A DNA stretch of 64,000 nucleotides from Streptomyces maremycinicus. GTDB lineage: Bacteria; Actinomycetota; Actinomycetes; Streptomycetales; Streptomycetaceae. The position numbers were made by a program, and so were the translations under genes. Below the pieces are notes generated by a model, which was given only the letters and a program-made list of their open reading frames with translations, made no database searches and had not been told where the DNA came from. Shown one piece after another: positions 26,800 through 35,027 of this stretch (position 1 is its first letter; each line of letters starts with the position of its first letter). The stretch lies in NCBI RefSeq assembly GCF_001184025.1, contig NZ_BBYG01000009.1:638145-702144 (forward strand), in the 5' to 3' direction.

Positions 26800-27441
26800 G
26801 TGACAGCCATCGAGCAGACAGAGGCGGCGCGCCCGCGAGGCACCCGCCTGCCGCGCCGTGCCCGTCGGAACCAGCTGCTGGGCGCCGCCCAGGAAGTCTT
26901 TGTGGCGCAGGGATACCACTCCGCCGCCATGGACGACATCGCCGAGCGGGCCGGAGTCAGCAAGCCCGTGCTCTACCAGCACTTCCCCGGCAAGCTCGAC
27001 CTCTACCTGGCCCTGCTGGACCAGCACTGCGAGTCGCTCATCCAGGCCGTGCGCGGCGCGCTCGCCTCGACGACCGACAACAAGCAGCGGGTCCGCGCGA
27101 CGATGGACGCGTACTTCGCGTACGTCGAGGACGACGGCGGCGCCTTCCGTCTGGTCTTCGAGTCGGACCTGACGAACGAGCCGGCGGTGCGCGAGCGCGT
27201 CGACAAGGTGACCACCGAGTGCGCCGAGGCGATCTGCGAGGTCATCGCGGAGGACACCGGCCTCTCGCGCGCGGAGTCGATGCTGCTCGCCTCGGGCCTG
27301 GGCGGCCTCGCCCAGGTCGTGGCGCGGTCCTGGCTGCACAGCGACCGCAGCGTGCCGCGTGACCAGGCGGTGCAGCTGCTGGCCTCGCTGGCCTGGCGGG
27401 GCATCGCCGGATTCCCGCTGCACGGCACCGATCAGCACTGA
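26800..27441 (+). CDS. TetR-family transcriptional regulator
   Basis: 213 residues from GTG 26800 with GGGAGG upstream. The N-terminal helix-turn-helix reads AAQEVFVAQGYHSAAMDDIAERAGVSKPVLYQHFPGKLDLY, shown here only as its landmarks: AMDDIAERAG and VSKPVLYQHF. The C-terminal ligand domain is of the type found in actinobacterial regulators (ESDLTNEPAVRERV). No obvious target gene adjoins it except the small acidic-protein gene before it and DUF3107 after it, so it may act elsewhere. Upstream 26620-26799 holds only its promoter. Confidence 0.9.
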   Translation: MTAIEQTEAARPRGTRLPRRARRNQLLGAAQEVFVAQGYHSAAMDDIAERAGVSKPVLYQHFPGKLDLYLALLDQHCESLIQAVRGALASTTDNKQRVRATMDAYFAYVEDDGGAFRLVFESDLTNEPAVRERVDKVTTECAEAICEVIAEDTGLSRAESMLLASGLGGLAQVVARSWLHSDRSVPRDQAVQLLASLAWRGIAGFPLHGTDQH

Positions 27442-27587
27442 CCACGGGGACGCCCGGCCGTTTGTTCCCGCCCGCTGTTCGCTCCTGGCGTGGACGGCCA
27501 CGCCGTGAACGTCCCCTCACCGGGCTAATGTGTGCAGCGTACGGCGCGGACGCCCGCGCACCCCATGACCGTCGGAGGGACATAGCC

Positions 27588-27815
27588 GTGGAGGTCAAGA
27601 TCGGCGTGCTGCACGCACCCCGCGAGATCGTTCTGGAGAGCGGTCAGACTCCCGAGGAGGTCGAGCGCGTGGTGGCCGAGGCCCTGGCCGGAAAGTCGCA
27701 GCTGCTCAGCCTCGTGGACCAGCACGGCCGCAAGGTCCTGGTCCCGGCCGACCGCCTGGCCTACGTCGAGCTGGGCGAGCCCGCTCCGCGCAAGGTCGGC
27801 TTCGGCGCTCTCTAG
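27588..27815 (+). CDS. DUF3107 small conserved actinobacterial protein
   Basis: 75 residues from GTG 27588 with GGAGGGA upstream. It starts MEVKIGVLHAPREIVLES and ends LGEPAPRKVGFGAL, the DUF3107 pattern. Family function unknown; it is widely conserved among actinobacteria, often near the DEAD-box helicase and ferritin-like genes that also follow here. A very strong hairpin terminates it. Confident as a gene, no role assigned. Confidence 0.9.
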   Translation: MEVKIGVLHAPREIVLESGQTPEEVERVVAEALAGKSQLLSLVDQHGRKVLVPADRLAYVELGEPAPRKVGFGAL

Positions 27816-27822
27816 GCGAAGC

Positions 27823-27869
27823 ACGGAAGTGGGGCCCGGCGACCAGTGGTCGCCGGGCCCCACTTCCGT
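27823..27869 (+). terminator. 23-bp perfect inverted repeat after DUF3107
   Basis: Arms 27823-27845 and 27847-27869 around a single central base (a small loop will open in the RNA). It starts eight bases after the stop codon. One of the longest uninterrupted stems in the window. Confidence 0.9.
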
Positions 27870-28073
27870 TCCCGCTTCGGTTCCTCTCCGCCGCGGACGT
27901 TCCCGGTGCCGGACGGTCCCGCCGGCGGATTCCCGGCCGGTGTCGCCCCCGGGCCTCCCCTTCTCCACAGACGGAGCACAAGTCGAGCACAGAGGAGGAT
28001 TGCATTCCGCAGGTCACGGGTATGACGGGCTACGACCTTGATGCACAGCCCCAACCGTCCGGGAGGGACCCAC

Positions 28074-28343
28074 ATGATCTTGGAAGCGCTCGGCTCCGCT
28101 GTGCTCGGTCTTGTACTCGCGTGGGCGGCGGTCCACCGCTTCTCCCATCGGCTGCCGGTCCACACGCTCGTCTTCGCGACGGGTGTCGCCGGAGCCCTGT
28201 TCGGTGACTTCGTCACCCACAGCGCGCTGGGCCCCGGGACCGCCCTGGCGAGTCTCCTCGGCGCGGCGATCGTCTCCGCCGCCTCCCTCTCGCTGTTGCT
28301 GCGCCCGGCCGGCCGACTCCGCCGGCGGTCGGCCACCGCCTGA
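28074..28343 (+). CDS. Small membrane protein, 89 residues
   Basis: ATG 28074 with GGGAGGG upstream. Three hydrophobic segments (ILEALGSAVLGLVLAWAAV, LVFATGVAGALFGDFV, ASLLGAAIVSAASLSLLL) and a basic C-terminus (RRRSATA). No recognised family. It is a single-gene unit between two terminators. A leftward frame on the other strand over the same bases has no ribosome site and is rejected. Confidence 0.8.
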   Translation: MILEALGSAVLGLVLAWAAVHRFSHRLPVHTLVFATGVAGALFGDFVTHSALGPGTALASLLGAAIVSAASLSLLLRPAGRLRRRSATA

Positions 28344-28393
28344 GCCCGGCGGCGACCGGCGGCCCGGGGACCGGCCCTAGGCCGCGTCCGTCC

Positions 28394-28417
28394 CGGCCCG
28401 GGGCCCGCCCCGGGCCG
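28394..28417. terminator. Bidirectional hairpin between convergent genes
   Basis: Ten-bp arms (28394-28403 and 28408-28417) of CGGCCCGGGG with a four-base loop, placed between the small membrane-protein gene and the ferritin-like gene. It is flanked by two copies of GCCGCGTCCGTCC. Confidence 0.7.
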
Positions 28418-28425
28418 CGTCCGTC

Positions 28426-29154
28426 CTAGGCCGCGAGCCCCAGCGCCGCCATCCGCTTGGTGTGCGCCTCGGTGATCCTGGAGAACATCCGGCCGACCTC
28501 GGCGAGGTCGAAGCCGTCCGCGACACCGCCCACGAGCATCGTCGACAGCGCGTCGCGGTCCGCGACCACCCGCTGGGACTGCGACAGGGCCTCACCCATC
28601 AGCCGCCGCGCCCAGAGCGCGAGCCGTCCGCCCACGCGCGGGTCGGCGTCGATCGCGGCACGCACCCGGTCCACGGCGAAGCCGGCGTGGCCGGTGTCGT
28701 CGAGCACGGCCAGCACCAGCGCGCGGCTGTCGGTGTCCAGGCGCACCGCGACCTCACGGTAGAAGTCGCTGGCGATCGAGTCGCCGACGTACGCCTTGAC
28801 AAGGCCCTCCAGCCAGTCCGACGGGGCCGTCTGCCGGTGGAAGCCGTCGAGCGCGGCGACGAAGGGCTCCATCGCCAGGGTCGGCTCCTCGCCGACCTCG
28901 GTGAGCCGGTCGCGCAGCCGCTCGAAGTGGTGGAACTCGGCGGACGCCATCTTCGCCAGCTCCGCCTTGTCCTCCAGCGTGGGCGCCAGCTTGGCGTCCT
29001 CCGCGAGCCGCTCGAACGCCGCCAGCTCGCCGTACGCCAGCGCGCCCAGCAGATCCACGACCGCGGCCCGGTACTGCGGGTCGGCCGAGGCCGTCGCCCA
29101 GTCCTGGGCTGCGATACCGGTGGCGGTGTTCTCAGGCTTGTCAGAGGTCGTCAT
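28426..29154 (-). CDS. Ferritin-like fold protein (MiaE-type superfamily)
   Basis: 242 residues from ATG 29154. The helical sequence has spaced acidic and histidine residues of the di-iron carboxylate fold: ALAYGELAAFERLAEDAK, SAEFHHFERLRDRL and AVLDDTGHAGFAVDRV. In the third motif the expected ExxH Glu appears to be replaced by Asp, so metal binding is not certain. Homologues in actinobacteria lie next to the DEAD-box helicase, as here, divergently transcribed. tRNA hydroxylation is one possible role by analogy with MiaE, but this is inference. Confidence 0.8.
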   Translation of the reverse strand: MTTSDKPENTATGIAAQDWATASADPQYRAAVVDLLGALAYGELAAFERLAEDAKLAPTLEDKAELAKMASAEFHHFERLRDRLTEVGEEPTLAMEPFVAALDGFHRQTAPSDWLEGLVKAYVGDSIASDFYREVAVRLDTDSRALVLAVLDDTGHAGFAVDRVRAAIDADPRVGGRLALWARRLMGEALSQSQRVVADRDALSTMLVGGVADGFDLAEVGRMFSRITEAHTKRMAALGLAA

Positions 29155-29570
29155 GAAGCGCACAATAGCCCGCTCGTCGCACGGGGGAAGTCCCTGGTCA
29201 ATCAGTGTGACCACGAAGACGTACGGGACCACCCCCGGCACTGTGACAACCACAACGTGACCGAATCGGCCATCGCGTGTGCGCGAATCCGGGGTATGGT
29301 GGTAATGCGCCTGCCGAATATTCGACGGGCCGCACGTATGAGGATGCCCGGTCGGTGGCCCGATCGGCTCCGACCCGACAGCCCTCCTCGCCCGTACGGC
29401 ACTGTCCGTACGGAACCCGGAGGGGACCCCCTCAGCGGTACGAACGCTAGAGCGTCGGCAGAGGTCCCGTGACCTGACAGCTGGCCCGTGAGGCAGCCGT
29501 CGTCCCCCGGCACGGTCCTGACACGACCCCCGCGCTCGCCTCGCACCGCGCACACAGAAGAGGCAGCACC
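29155..29570. promoter_or_regulatory. 416-base divergent upstream region of the DEAD-box helicase
   Basis: No accepted gene. TATGGT at about 29297-29302 could be a rightward -10, giving a leader of roughly 250 bases. A 55-codon Arg/Pro-rich frame (29305-29472, starting MRLPNIRRAARM) occupies most of it without a ribosome site. A stem formed by two CCGTACGG palindromes sits near 29393-29417. Long structured leaders are common for cold-shock RNA helicases. Confidence 0.45.
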
Positions 29571-32525
29571 CTGACTACGTTCCGAGAGCTCGGCATCCTT
29601 TCCGAGACCGCCGAGGCCCTTGAGGCCGTCGGCATCACCTCCCCCTTCCCGATCCAGGAGCTCACGCTCCCCGTGGCCCTGACGGGCACCGACGTGATCG
29701 GGCAGGCCAAGACCGGCACCGGCAAGACGCTCGGCTTCGGACTCCCGCTCCTCGAGCGCGTGACCGTCCCCGCCGACGTCGAGGCCGGCCGCGCCCGTCC
29801 CGAGGACCTCACCGACGCCCCGCAGGCGCTCATCGTCGTCCCCACCCGTGAGCTGTGCACGCAGGTCACCAACGACCTGCTGACCGCGGGCAAGGTCCGT
29901 AACGTGCGTGTCCTCGCCATCTACGGCGGCCGTGCCTACGAGCCCCAGGTCGAGGCCCTCAAGAAGGGCGTCGACGTGGTCGTCGGCACCCCGGGCCGGC
30001 TGCTGGACCTCGCGGGCCAGAAGAAGCTCGATCTCAAGCACATCAAGTCGCTCGTCCTGGACGAGGCCGACGAGATGCTCGACCTGGGCTTCCTGCCCGA
30101 CGTCGAGAAGATCATCAACATGCTCCCGGCGAAGCGCCAGACCATGCTGTTCTCGGCGACCATGCCGGGCGCGGTCATCGGTCTCGCCCGCCGCTACATG
30201 TCGCAGCCGACGCACATCAACGCCACGTCGCCGGACGACGCGGGCCGGACCGTCGCGAACACCAAGCAGCACGTGTACCGCGCGCACAACATGGACAAGC
30301 CCGAGATGGTCGCGCGCATCCTCCAGGCCGAGGGCCGCGGCCTGGTCATGGTGTTCTGCCGTACCAAGCGCACCGCCGCCGACCTGGCCGACCAGCTCCA
30401 GCAGCGCGGCTTCGCCTCCGGCGCGGTCCACGGCGACCTCGGCCAGGGCGCCCGTGAGCAGGCGCTGCGCGCCTTCCGCAACGGCAAGGTCGACGTCCTC
30501 GTCTGCACCGACGTGGCCGCCCGCGGCATCGACGTCGAAGGCGTCACGCACGTCATCAACTACCAGTCCCCCGAGGACGAGAAGACGTACCTGCACCGCA
30601 TCGGCCGTACCGGCCGCGCGGGCGCCAAGGGCATCGCGATCACGCTGGTGGACTGGGACGACATCCCGCGCTGGCAGCTCATCAACAAGGCGCTGGAGCT
30701 CGAGTTCAGCGACCCGCCGGAGACGTACTCCACCTCGCCGCACTTCTTCGAGGAACTCGGCATCCCCGCGGGCACCAAGGGTGTCCTGCCGCGCTCGGAG
30801 CGCACCCGCGCCGGGCTCGACGCGGAGGAGCTCGAGGACCTCGGCGAGCCGGGCGGCCGCGGAGCACGCGGTCGTGGCGACCGGGGTGGTCGTGCTGACC
30901 GCGGTGGCCGCGGTGACCGGGGCGGTCGCGGTGAGCGCGGCGGCCGGAGCGACTCCCGTTCCGGCGAGCGGACCGCGGAGGGGGCCGACGAGCGCGAGCG
31001 CTCGGCCCGCACCCCCCGTCGCCGTCGTCGTACCCGCAACGGCTCCCCGCTCGACGCGACGCCCGCCGGGACCACGGCCGCCGAGCAGACCCCCGTGGCC
31101 GAGCCGACGGCCGTGACGGAGGAGACCGCCGGTCCGCGTACGCCGCGCCGTCGGCGCCGTACCCGTAACGGGTCCGCGCCGGAGGCCGCCGTCGTGACGG
31201 CCGCGCCGGCCGGCGCGGCGACCGTCGAGCCCGTCGCCCAGGCCACGGAAGCCGCCGCGGAAGCCGCCGTGGCGACCGCGGAGAGCACCGTCCCGCAGGC
31301 TCCGGAGACCGCTCCGGAGAGCCCGGCGCCCCGCCGCCGTCGTACCCGCAGGACCACCGAGACCGCGCAGAGCGCCGAGACCGTGCAGAGCGCTGCGGCC
31401 GCACCGGTCGCGGTCGTGGCGGAACCGTCGGTCGCCGAGGCCCCCGCGGCCGCAGCCGCCGTCGTCACGGCCGAGGCGACGGAGACCAAGCCGCGTCGCC
31501 GCACCCGCAAGGCGACGGCTCCGGCCGAAGCCGTGGTCGAGACCGCCGTGGCCGAGACCGCCGTGCTCGACACCGTCGCGGCCCCGGAGGCCGTCGCGGT
31601 GGCCGAGACCGTGGTCAAGCCGCGTCGTACCCGCAAGACGGCGGCCGCGGCCCCGGCCGAAGCCACCGCCGACACGGCCGAGGCGACCGAGGCCAAGCCC
31701 CGCCGCCGCGCCACCCGCAAGGCCACCGAGCCCGAGACGACGGCCACCACGGCCGACATCCCGGCCCAGGCCACCCAGGAAGCGGCGGCCACCAAGCCGC
31801 GCCGCACCCGCAAGACCGCCGCCACCGCCCCGGCCGAGGCACAGGTCGAGACCGCGGCCGACACGGCCGAGGCGAAGCCGAGGGTGCGCCGCACCCGCAA
31901 GGCCACGGTCCCGGCCGTGGCGGCCGAAGCCGTCACGGAGACGGCCGAGGCCACCGAGGTCAAGCCGCGCCGTACGCGCAAGACGGCGGCGACGGCCACC
32001 TCGGCCCCGGCTGCCGTCGAGGCTCCGGCGGTCGTCGAGCCCGAGGCCAAGCCGCGCCGCACCCGCAAGGCGGCGGCTCCGGCCGAGGTCGCGGTCGACA
32101 CGGCCGAGGCCACGGAGGTCAAGCCGCGTCGCACCCGCAAGGCCACCGGCACGGCGACGGAGCCGATCGCGGAGGCCGCCGCGGCCGCCGCGGCGGCGGT
32201 CAAGCCGCGTCGTACCCGCAAGACGGCGGCCGCGGCCCCGGCCGAAGCCACCGCCGACACGGCCGAGGCGACCGAGGCCAAGCCCCGCCGCCGCGCCACC
32301 CGCAAGGCCACCGAGCCCGAGACGACGGCCACCACGGCCGACATCCCGGCCCAGGCCACCCAGGAAGCGGCGGCCACCAAGCCGCGCCGCACCCGCAAGA
32401 CCGCCGCCACCGCCCCGGCCGAGGCCGAGGCACAGGTCGAGACCGCGGCCGACACGGCCGAGGCGAAGCCGAGGGTGCGCCGCACCCGCAAGGCGACGGC
32501 CGCCGCGGAGCCCGCGGACGGCTGA
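29571..32525 (+). CDS. DEAD-box RNA helicase with long repeated basic tail
   Basis: 984 residues if started at CTG 29571. Motifs: Q motif PFPIQ (about 25-29), AKTGTGKT (46-53), PTREL, GTPGRLLDL, DEAD (164-167), SAT (195-197), ARGIDVEGV and HRIGRTGRAG. An RGG box (about 428-462) follows, then some 520 residues of Ala/Glu/Thr-rich spacer with twelve KPRRTRK-like basic blocks. The first ATG/GTG in frame, GTG 29673, would delete the Q motif, so the start must be upstream. CTG 29571 sits seven bases after AGAAGAGG and is followed by TTFRELGIL, where homologues begin MTTFREL. The tail should bind RNA. Probable role: ribosome assembly or mRNA turnover, especially in the cold. Confidence 0.93.
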   Translation: MTTFRELGILSETAEALEAVGITSPFPIQELTLPVALTGTDVIGQAKTGTGKTLGFGLPLLERVTVPADVEAGRARPEDLTDAPQALIVVPTRELCTQVTNDLLTAGKVRNVRVLAIYGGRAYEPQVEALKKGVDVVVGTPGRLLDLAGQKKLDLKHIKSLVLDEADEMLDLGFLPDVEKIINMLPAKRQTMLFSATMPGAVIGLARRYMSQPTHINATSPDDAGRTVANTKQHVYRAHNMDKPEMVARILQAEGRGLVMVFCRTKRTAADLADQLQQRGFASGAVHGDLGQGAREQALRAFRNGKVDVLVCTDVAARGIDVEGVTHVINYQSPEDEKTYLHRIGRTGRAGAKGIAITLVDWDDIPRWQLINKALELEFSDPPETYSTSPHFFEELGIPAGTKGVLPRSERTRAGLDAEELEDLGEPGGRGARGRGDRGGRADRGGRGDRGGRGERGGRSDSRSGERTAEGADERERSARTPRRRRRTRNGSPLDATPAGTTAAEQTPVAEPTAVTEETAGPRTPRRRRRTRNGSAPEAAVVTAAPAGAATVEPVAQATEAAAEAAVATAESTVPQAPETAPESPAPRRRRTRRTTETAQSAETVQSAAAAPVAVVAEPSVAEAPAAAAAVVTAEATETKPRRRTRKATAPAEAVVETAVAETAVLDTVAAPEAVAVAETVVKPRRTRKTAAAAPAEATADTAEATEAKPRRRATRKATEPETTATTADIPAQATQEAAATKPRRTRKTAATAPAEAQVETAADTAEAKPRVRRTRKATVPAVAAEAVTETAEATEVKPRRTRKTAATATSAPAAVEAPAVVEPEAKPRRTRKAAAPAEVAVDTAEATEVKPRRTRKATGTATEPIAEAAAAAAAAVKPRRTRKTAAAAPAEATADTAEATEAKPRRRATRKATEPETTATTADIPAQATQEAAATKPRRTRKTAATAPAEAEAQVETAADTAEAKPRVRRTRKATAAAEPADG
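31613..31840 (+). repeat. Intragenic direct repeat, copy 1 (228 bp, identical by eye)
   Basis: Identical base for base, as read by eye, to 32198-32425. After the end of the exact match similarity resumes following a six-base insertion in copy 2 and continues to about 31903. It encodes four KPRR-type basic blocks of the helicase tail. Confidence 0.85.
32198..32425 (+). repeat. Intragenic direct repeat, copy 2
   Basis: Second copy of the 228-bp segment, 585 bases downstream and in frame, so the duplication lengthened the tail without breaking the gene. Confidence 0.85.
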
Positions 32526-32548
32526 CCGACCGGCTCGGTATGACGGCC

Positions 32549-32588
32549 CGACGGCCCGGACCCTCTTCCATGAGGGGCCGGGCCGTCG
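32549..32588 (+). terminator. Hairpin terminator after the RNA helicase
   Basis: 17-bp arms (32549-32565 and 32572-32588) with one mismatch and a six-base loop, 24 bases after the stop codon. Confidence 0.8.
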
Positions 32589-32647
32589 GCGTTCCCGGAA
32601 GGGTCCCGCAGGCGGCGCGCGCTGAGCCCTCCCGGTAGCCTCGGGGC

Positions 32648-33529
32648 GTGACCAGGCCCAGCACCAGCAGCCCCTTCCCGCCGCCTCCCGGCGCGCTCTC
32701 GTATCCGCTGCGGACCGCGCGCGGCGAGTTCGCCGTGGTCGACGCGCCCGTGCCCGCCGATGTGGAGCAGCGGGGTGTCGCGCTGCTGCTGCCGGGCTTC
32801 ACCGGGAGCAAGGAGGACTTCCACCGGATGCACGAGCCGCTGGCGGCCCGCGGCTACCGGACCCTCGCCGTGGACGGGCGGGGGCAGAACGAGTCCGACG
32901 GACCGGCCTTCGACGAATCCGCTTACGCGCGCGAGGAGTTGGCGCGGGACGTGCTGGCGCAGGCGGCGGCCCTGGACACCCCTGTGCACCTGATGGGGCA
33001 CTCCCTGGGTGGTCAGATCGCCCGTGCCGCCGTCCTGCTCGACCACTCCCCCTTCGTGTCGTTCACGCTCGTCGCCTCGGGCCCGGCCGAGATCTCGGAC
33101 TCCCAGAAGCAGCGTGTGAAGCTGCTGCACGACGCGCTCGCGGTGATGACGATGCCGCAGGTGTGGGAGGCGATCCTGGCGATGGGTCCGCCGGAGGAGG
33201 TCGGCGGCCCGGCCCGCGGCAACGGCGATCCGGAGCTGTTGCGACTGCGCTGGCTGAACCACAAGCCCGCTCAACTCCTGGTGACCGGGCGCCAGTTGTG
33301 CGTGGAGCCGAACCTGGTGGGCGAACTCGCCGCTGTGCGCCTGCCGTTCCATGTCCTGTCGGGTGCGCGGGACGACACCTGGCCGTTGCCGCTCCTCGAC
33401 GACATGGCCGTGCAGCTGCGGGCGCACCGCACGGTCGTGCCGGGCGCCGAGCACTCGCCGAACCAGGACCAGCCGCTGCCGACGGCCCACGCCCTCGCCG
33501 ACTTCTGGGACCGCCACCCCGGGCGCTAG
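32648..33529 (+). CDS. Alpha/beta-fold hydrolase
   Basis: 293 residues from GTG 32648. LLPGFTGSKEDF gives the oxyanion strand, MGHSLGGQ the nucleophile Ser, SGARDDTWP the Asp and GAEHSPNQDQP the His. It resembles the monoglyceride-lipase/serine-aminopeptidase branch; the substrate is unknown. Single gene, convergent with the NYN-domain gene. The 129 bases after it hold short degenerate repeats (ACCGCTCCCCCGC and GTCAGTACTG) but no clear terminator. Confidence 0.88.
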   Translation: MTRPSTSSPFPPPPGALSYPLRTARGEFAVVDAPVPADVEQRGVALLLPGFTGSKEDFHRMHEPLAARGYRTLAVDGRGQNESDGPAFDESAYAREELARDVLAQAAALDTPVHLMGHSLGGQIARAAVLLDHSPFVSFTLVASGPAEISDSQKQRVKLLHDALAVMTMPQVWEAILAMGPPEEVGGPARGNGDPELLRLRWLNHKPAQLLVTGRQLCVEPNLVGELAAVRLPFHVLSGARDDTWPLPLLDDMAVQLRAHRTVVPGAEHSPNQDQPLPTAHALADFWDRHPGR

Positions 33530-33658
33530 CCCCTGCGCCCCAGGCCGCACCGCTCCCCCGCACCGCTCCCCCGCACCGGTCCCCCGCCTCGGCCCCCGCC
33601 GCGCCGGCCGGGCTCGTTACGGCGTCCGTCAGTACTGCATCTGCCAGTACCGCACCCG

Positions 33659-34564
33659 TCAGTACTGCGTCTGTACGTGCTCCCAGAAGCCGTCCCGCAG
33701 GGCGCGTCTGAGGTCGGCCTGGCCGCGCAGGGAGTACTGGAGGATGCCTTCCGCCTCCACGAGCAGGTCCTGGTCGACGGAGCCGGGGAGGTACGGGTGG
33801 CCCGGCAGCAGCTCCGCCAGCGCGTCCCGGCCCCGCGCCGCCAGCCACTTGGCCGCCACCTGCGCGCCGACGAAGCGGACGGCCTCACGGGTGGGCCGGT
33901 TCGCGCCGGGCCCCTCGTAGGCCGCGGCGGTGCGCCGTGAGACGTAGGGCTTGAAGAAGTCCAGGTCGAGGGTGCGCTGGCTGTCGACCTCCCAGAGCAG
34001 TGGCTCGGCCTGGTTGCGGCCCTCCGGCGCCTCGATGCCCCAGAGGTGCACCCGGGCGCCGTACCCCTGCGCGGCCTCCACCGCCGAGACCAGATCCTCG
34101 TCACCGCCCAGCAGGGCCGCGTCACTGATGGCCCGGTGCCGGGCCAGGGACTCCAGGTCGGTCCGGATCAGCGAATCGACGCCCTTCTGCTGGTTGTTGG
34201 CGTTCAGATTGCCCAACCGAACCTTCACGTCCGGAAGTTCGGCGATGGACTGCTGCTCGGAGGTGTGGATGCGGCGCCGGGCGCCGTCGTACCAGTAGAC
34301 GCGCAGCAGCCGACTGTCGGCGAAGATCGAGCGGGCGCGGTCGATGAGCGCCTCGATCAGGCCCTCGGCGTCGAGATCGAAGGCCCGGCGGTCCTCGGTC
34401 CCGGCCACCAGGCGCCCCGCGGCCGCGTACAGATACCCCGCGTCGACGAAGATCGCATGGGTCGAGGGTGTCTTGGCCACCTCGGCGAGCATGCGGGTGA
34501 GCAGCTCGTTCGTGCGGTCGAGGCGGGCGGCGAGGGCCGGGAGGTCGTCGTTCATCGCGTCCAT
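33659..34564 (-). CDS. NYN-domain (PIN-like) putative RNA-processing nuclease
   Basis: 301 residues from ATG 34564; ATG 34555 is nearly as good. The N-terminal domain has the NYN acidic residues: AIFVDAGYLYAAAG, VYWYDGARRR, KGVDSLIRTDL and LLGGDEDLVSAVEAAQ. Together these make a four-Asp metal site of PIN-like nucleases. A C-terminal extension of about 100 residues (YLPGSVDQDLLVEAEG) is not recognised. Families with this domain process or degrade RNA. It is leftward and divergent from the 50-residue protein, with an unusually AT-rich spacer between them. Confidence 0.85.
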   Translation of the reverse strand: MDAMNDDLPALAARLDRTNELLTRMLAEVAKTPSTHAIFVDAGYLYAAAGRLVAGTEDRRAFDLDAEGLIEALIDRARSIFADSRLLRVYWYDGARRRIHTSEQQSIAELPDVKVRLGNLNANNQQKGVDSLIRTDLESLARHRAISDAALLGGDEDLVSAVEAAQGYGARVHLWGIEAPEGRNQAEPLLWEVDSQRTLDLDFFKPYVSRRTAAAYEGPGANRPTREAVRFVGAQVAAKWLAARGRDALAELLPGHPYLPGSVDQDLLVEAEGILQYSLRGQADLRRALRDGFWEHVQTQY

Positions 34565-34660
34565 TGTTCCGGTGGTCACGCTGCGAACACAACCGGTCCC
34601 ATTCAGTCCCGGCGAACACACTTACCGGTTAGTAATTAGTCGTTCGAAAAATTTCTTTAG

Positions 34661-34702
34661 CGTAGGGAATGTTTGTAACACGCATCCTGTTGACTCCCTA
34701 CG
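34661..34702. promoter_or_regulatory. AT-rich divergent regulatory region with 8-bp inverted repeat
   Basis: CGTAGGGA (34661-34668) and TCCCTACG (34695-34702) flank 26 bases. The surrounding 34621-34730 is strikingly AT-rich for this genome, with runs such as TTAGTAATTAG and GAAAAATTTC. It is a candidate operator and promoter region for the 50-residue protein and perhaps the NYN gene. Confidence 0.5.
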
Positions 34703-34750
34703 TAACCAAGTAGTTCTCCTCAGGAGGATGACCAGACGAAGGGAGAAGCC

Positions 34751-34903
34751 ATGCGCTTCGAAATCATGCGACTCGACGACGTCGACGGCACGCCCGTGGA
34801 CAGCACCGTCGTAGACGCCGCCTCCGTCAACCGGATCGTTCAGCAGGCCGCCGCCATCGGGCAGCGGCTGTGGATCCGTCCGGCCGACACCTCGGCCTCA
34901 TAA
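34751..34903 (+). CDS. Small conserved streptomycete protein, 50 residues
   Basis: ATG 34751 has GAAGGGAGAA upstream. Sequence begins MRFEIMRLDDVDGTPVDS and ends WIRPADTSAS. It is mixed-charge and soluble, with no cysteine. The clean codon use, strong ribosome site and perfect terminator after it support expression. I recall similar short proteins in other Streptomyces, but no function. Confidence 0.85.
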   Translation: MRFEIMRLDDVDGTPVDSTVVDAASVNRIVQQAAAIGQRLWIRPADTSAS

Positions 34904-34928
34904 CACGGATCCCGTCCCTTACAAGTTT

Positions 34929-34963
34929 CGGAGCCCCCTACGGCGATGCCGTAGGGGGCTCCG
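34929..34963 (+). terminator. Perfect 16-bp hairpin after the 50-residue protein
   Basis: Arms 34929-34944 and 34948-34963 with a three-base GAT loop, 26 bases after the stop codon. Its 3' arm continues into a tandem repeat array. Confidence 0.88.
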
Positions 34964-35013
34964 CGTGTAGAGGGCTCCGCATGTAGGAGGCTCCGCGTGT
35001 AGGAGGCTCCACG
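34957..35013. repeat. 16-bp tandem repeat, about 3.5 units, next to a terminator
   Basis: Units GGCTCCGCGTGTAGAG, GGCTCCGCATGTAGGA, GGCTCCGCGTGTAGGA, then GGCTCCACG. The first unit begins inside the 3' arm of the hairpin, so each copy repeats part of the stem and could form alternative stems with the 5' arm. Confidence 0.8.
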
Positions 35014-35027
35014 CGCAGGGGACCCGG

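Noticed and set aside
27812..28336. 174-codon leftward frame
   Set aside because: It spans a terminator and the antisense of the 89-residue membrane-protein gene, which has a strong ribosome site.
29305..29472. 55-codon frame in the DEAD-box helicase leader
   Set aside because: No ribosome site; possible leaderless start at TATGGT is too close to the ATG. Kept only as part of the leader description.
34957..35013. Short tandem repeats considered as a CRISPR array
   Set aside because: Units are contiguous with no unique spacers and there are no cas genes in the window.
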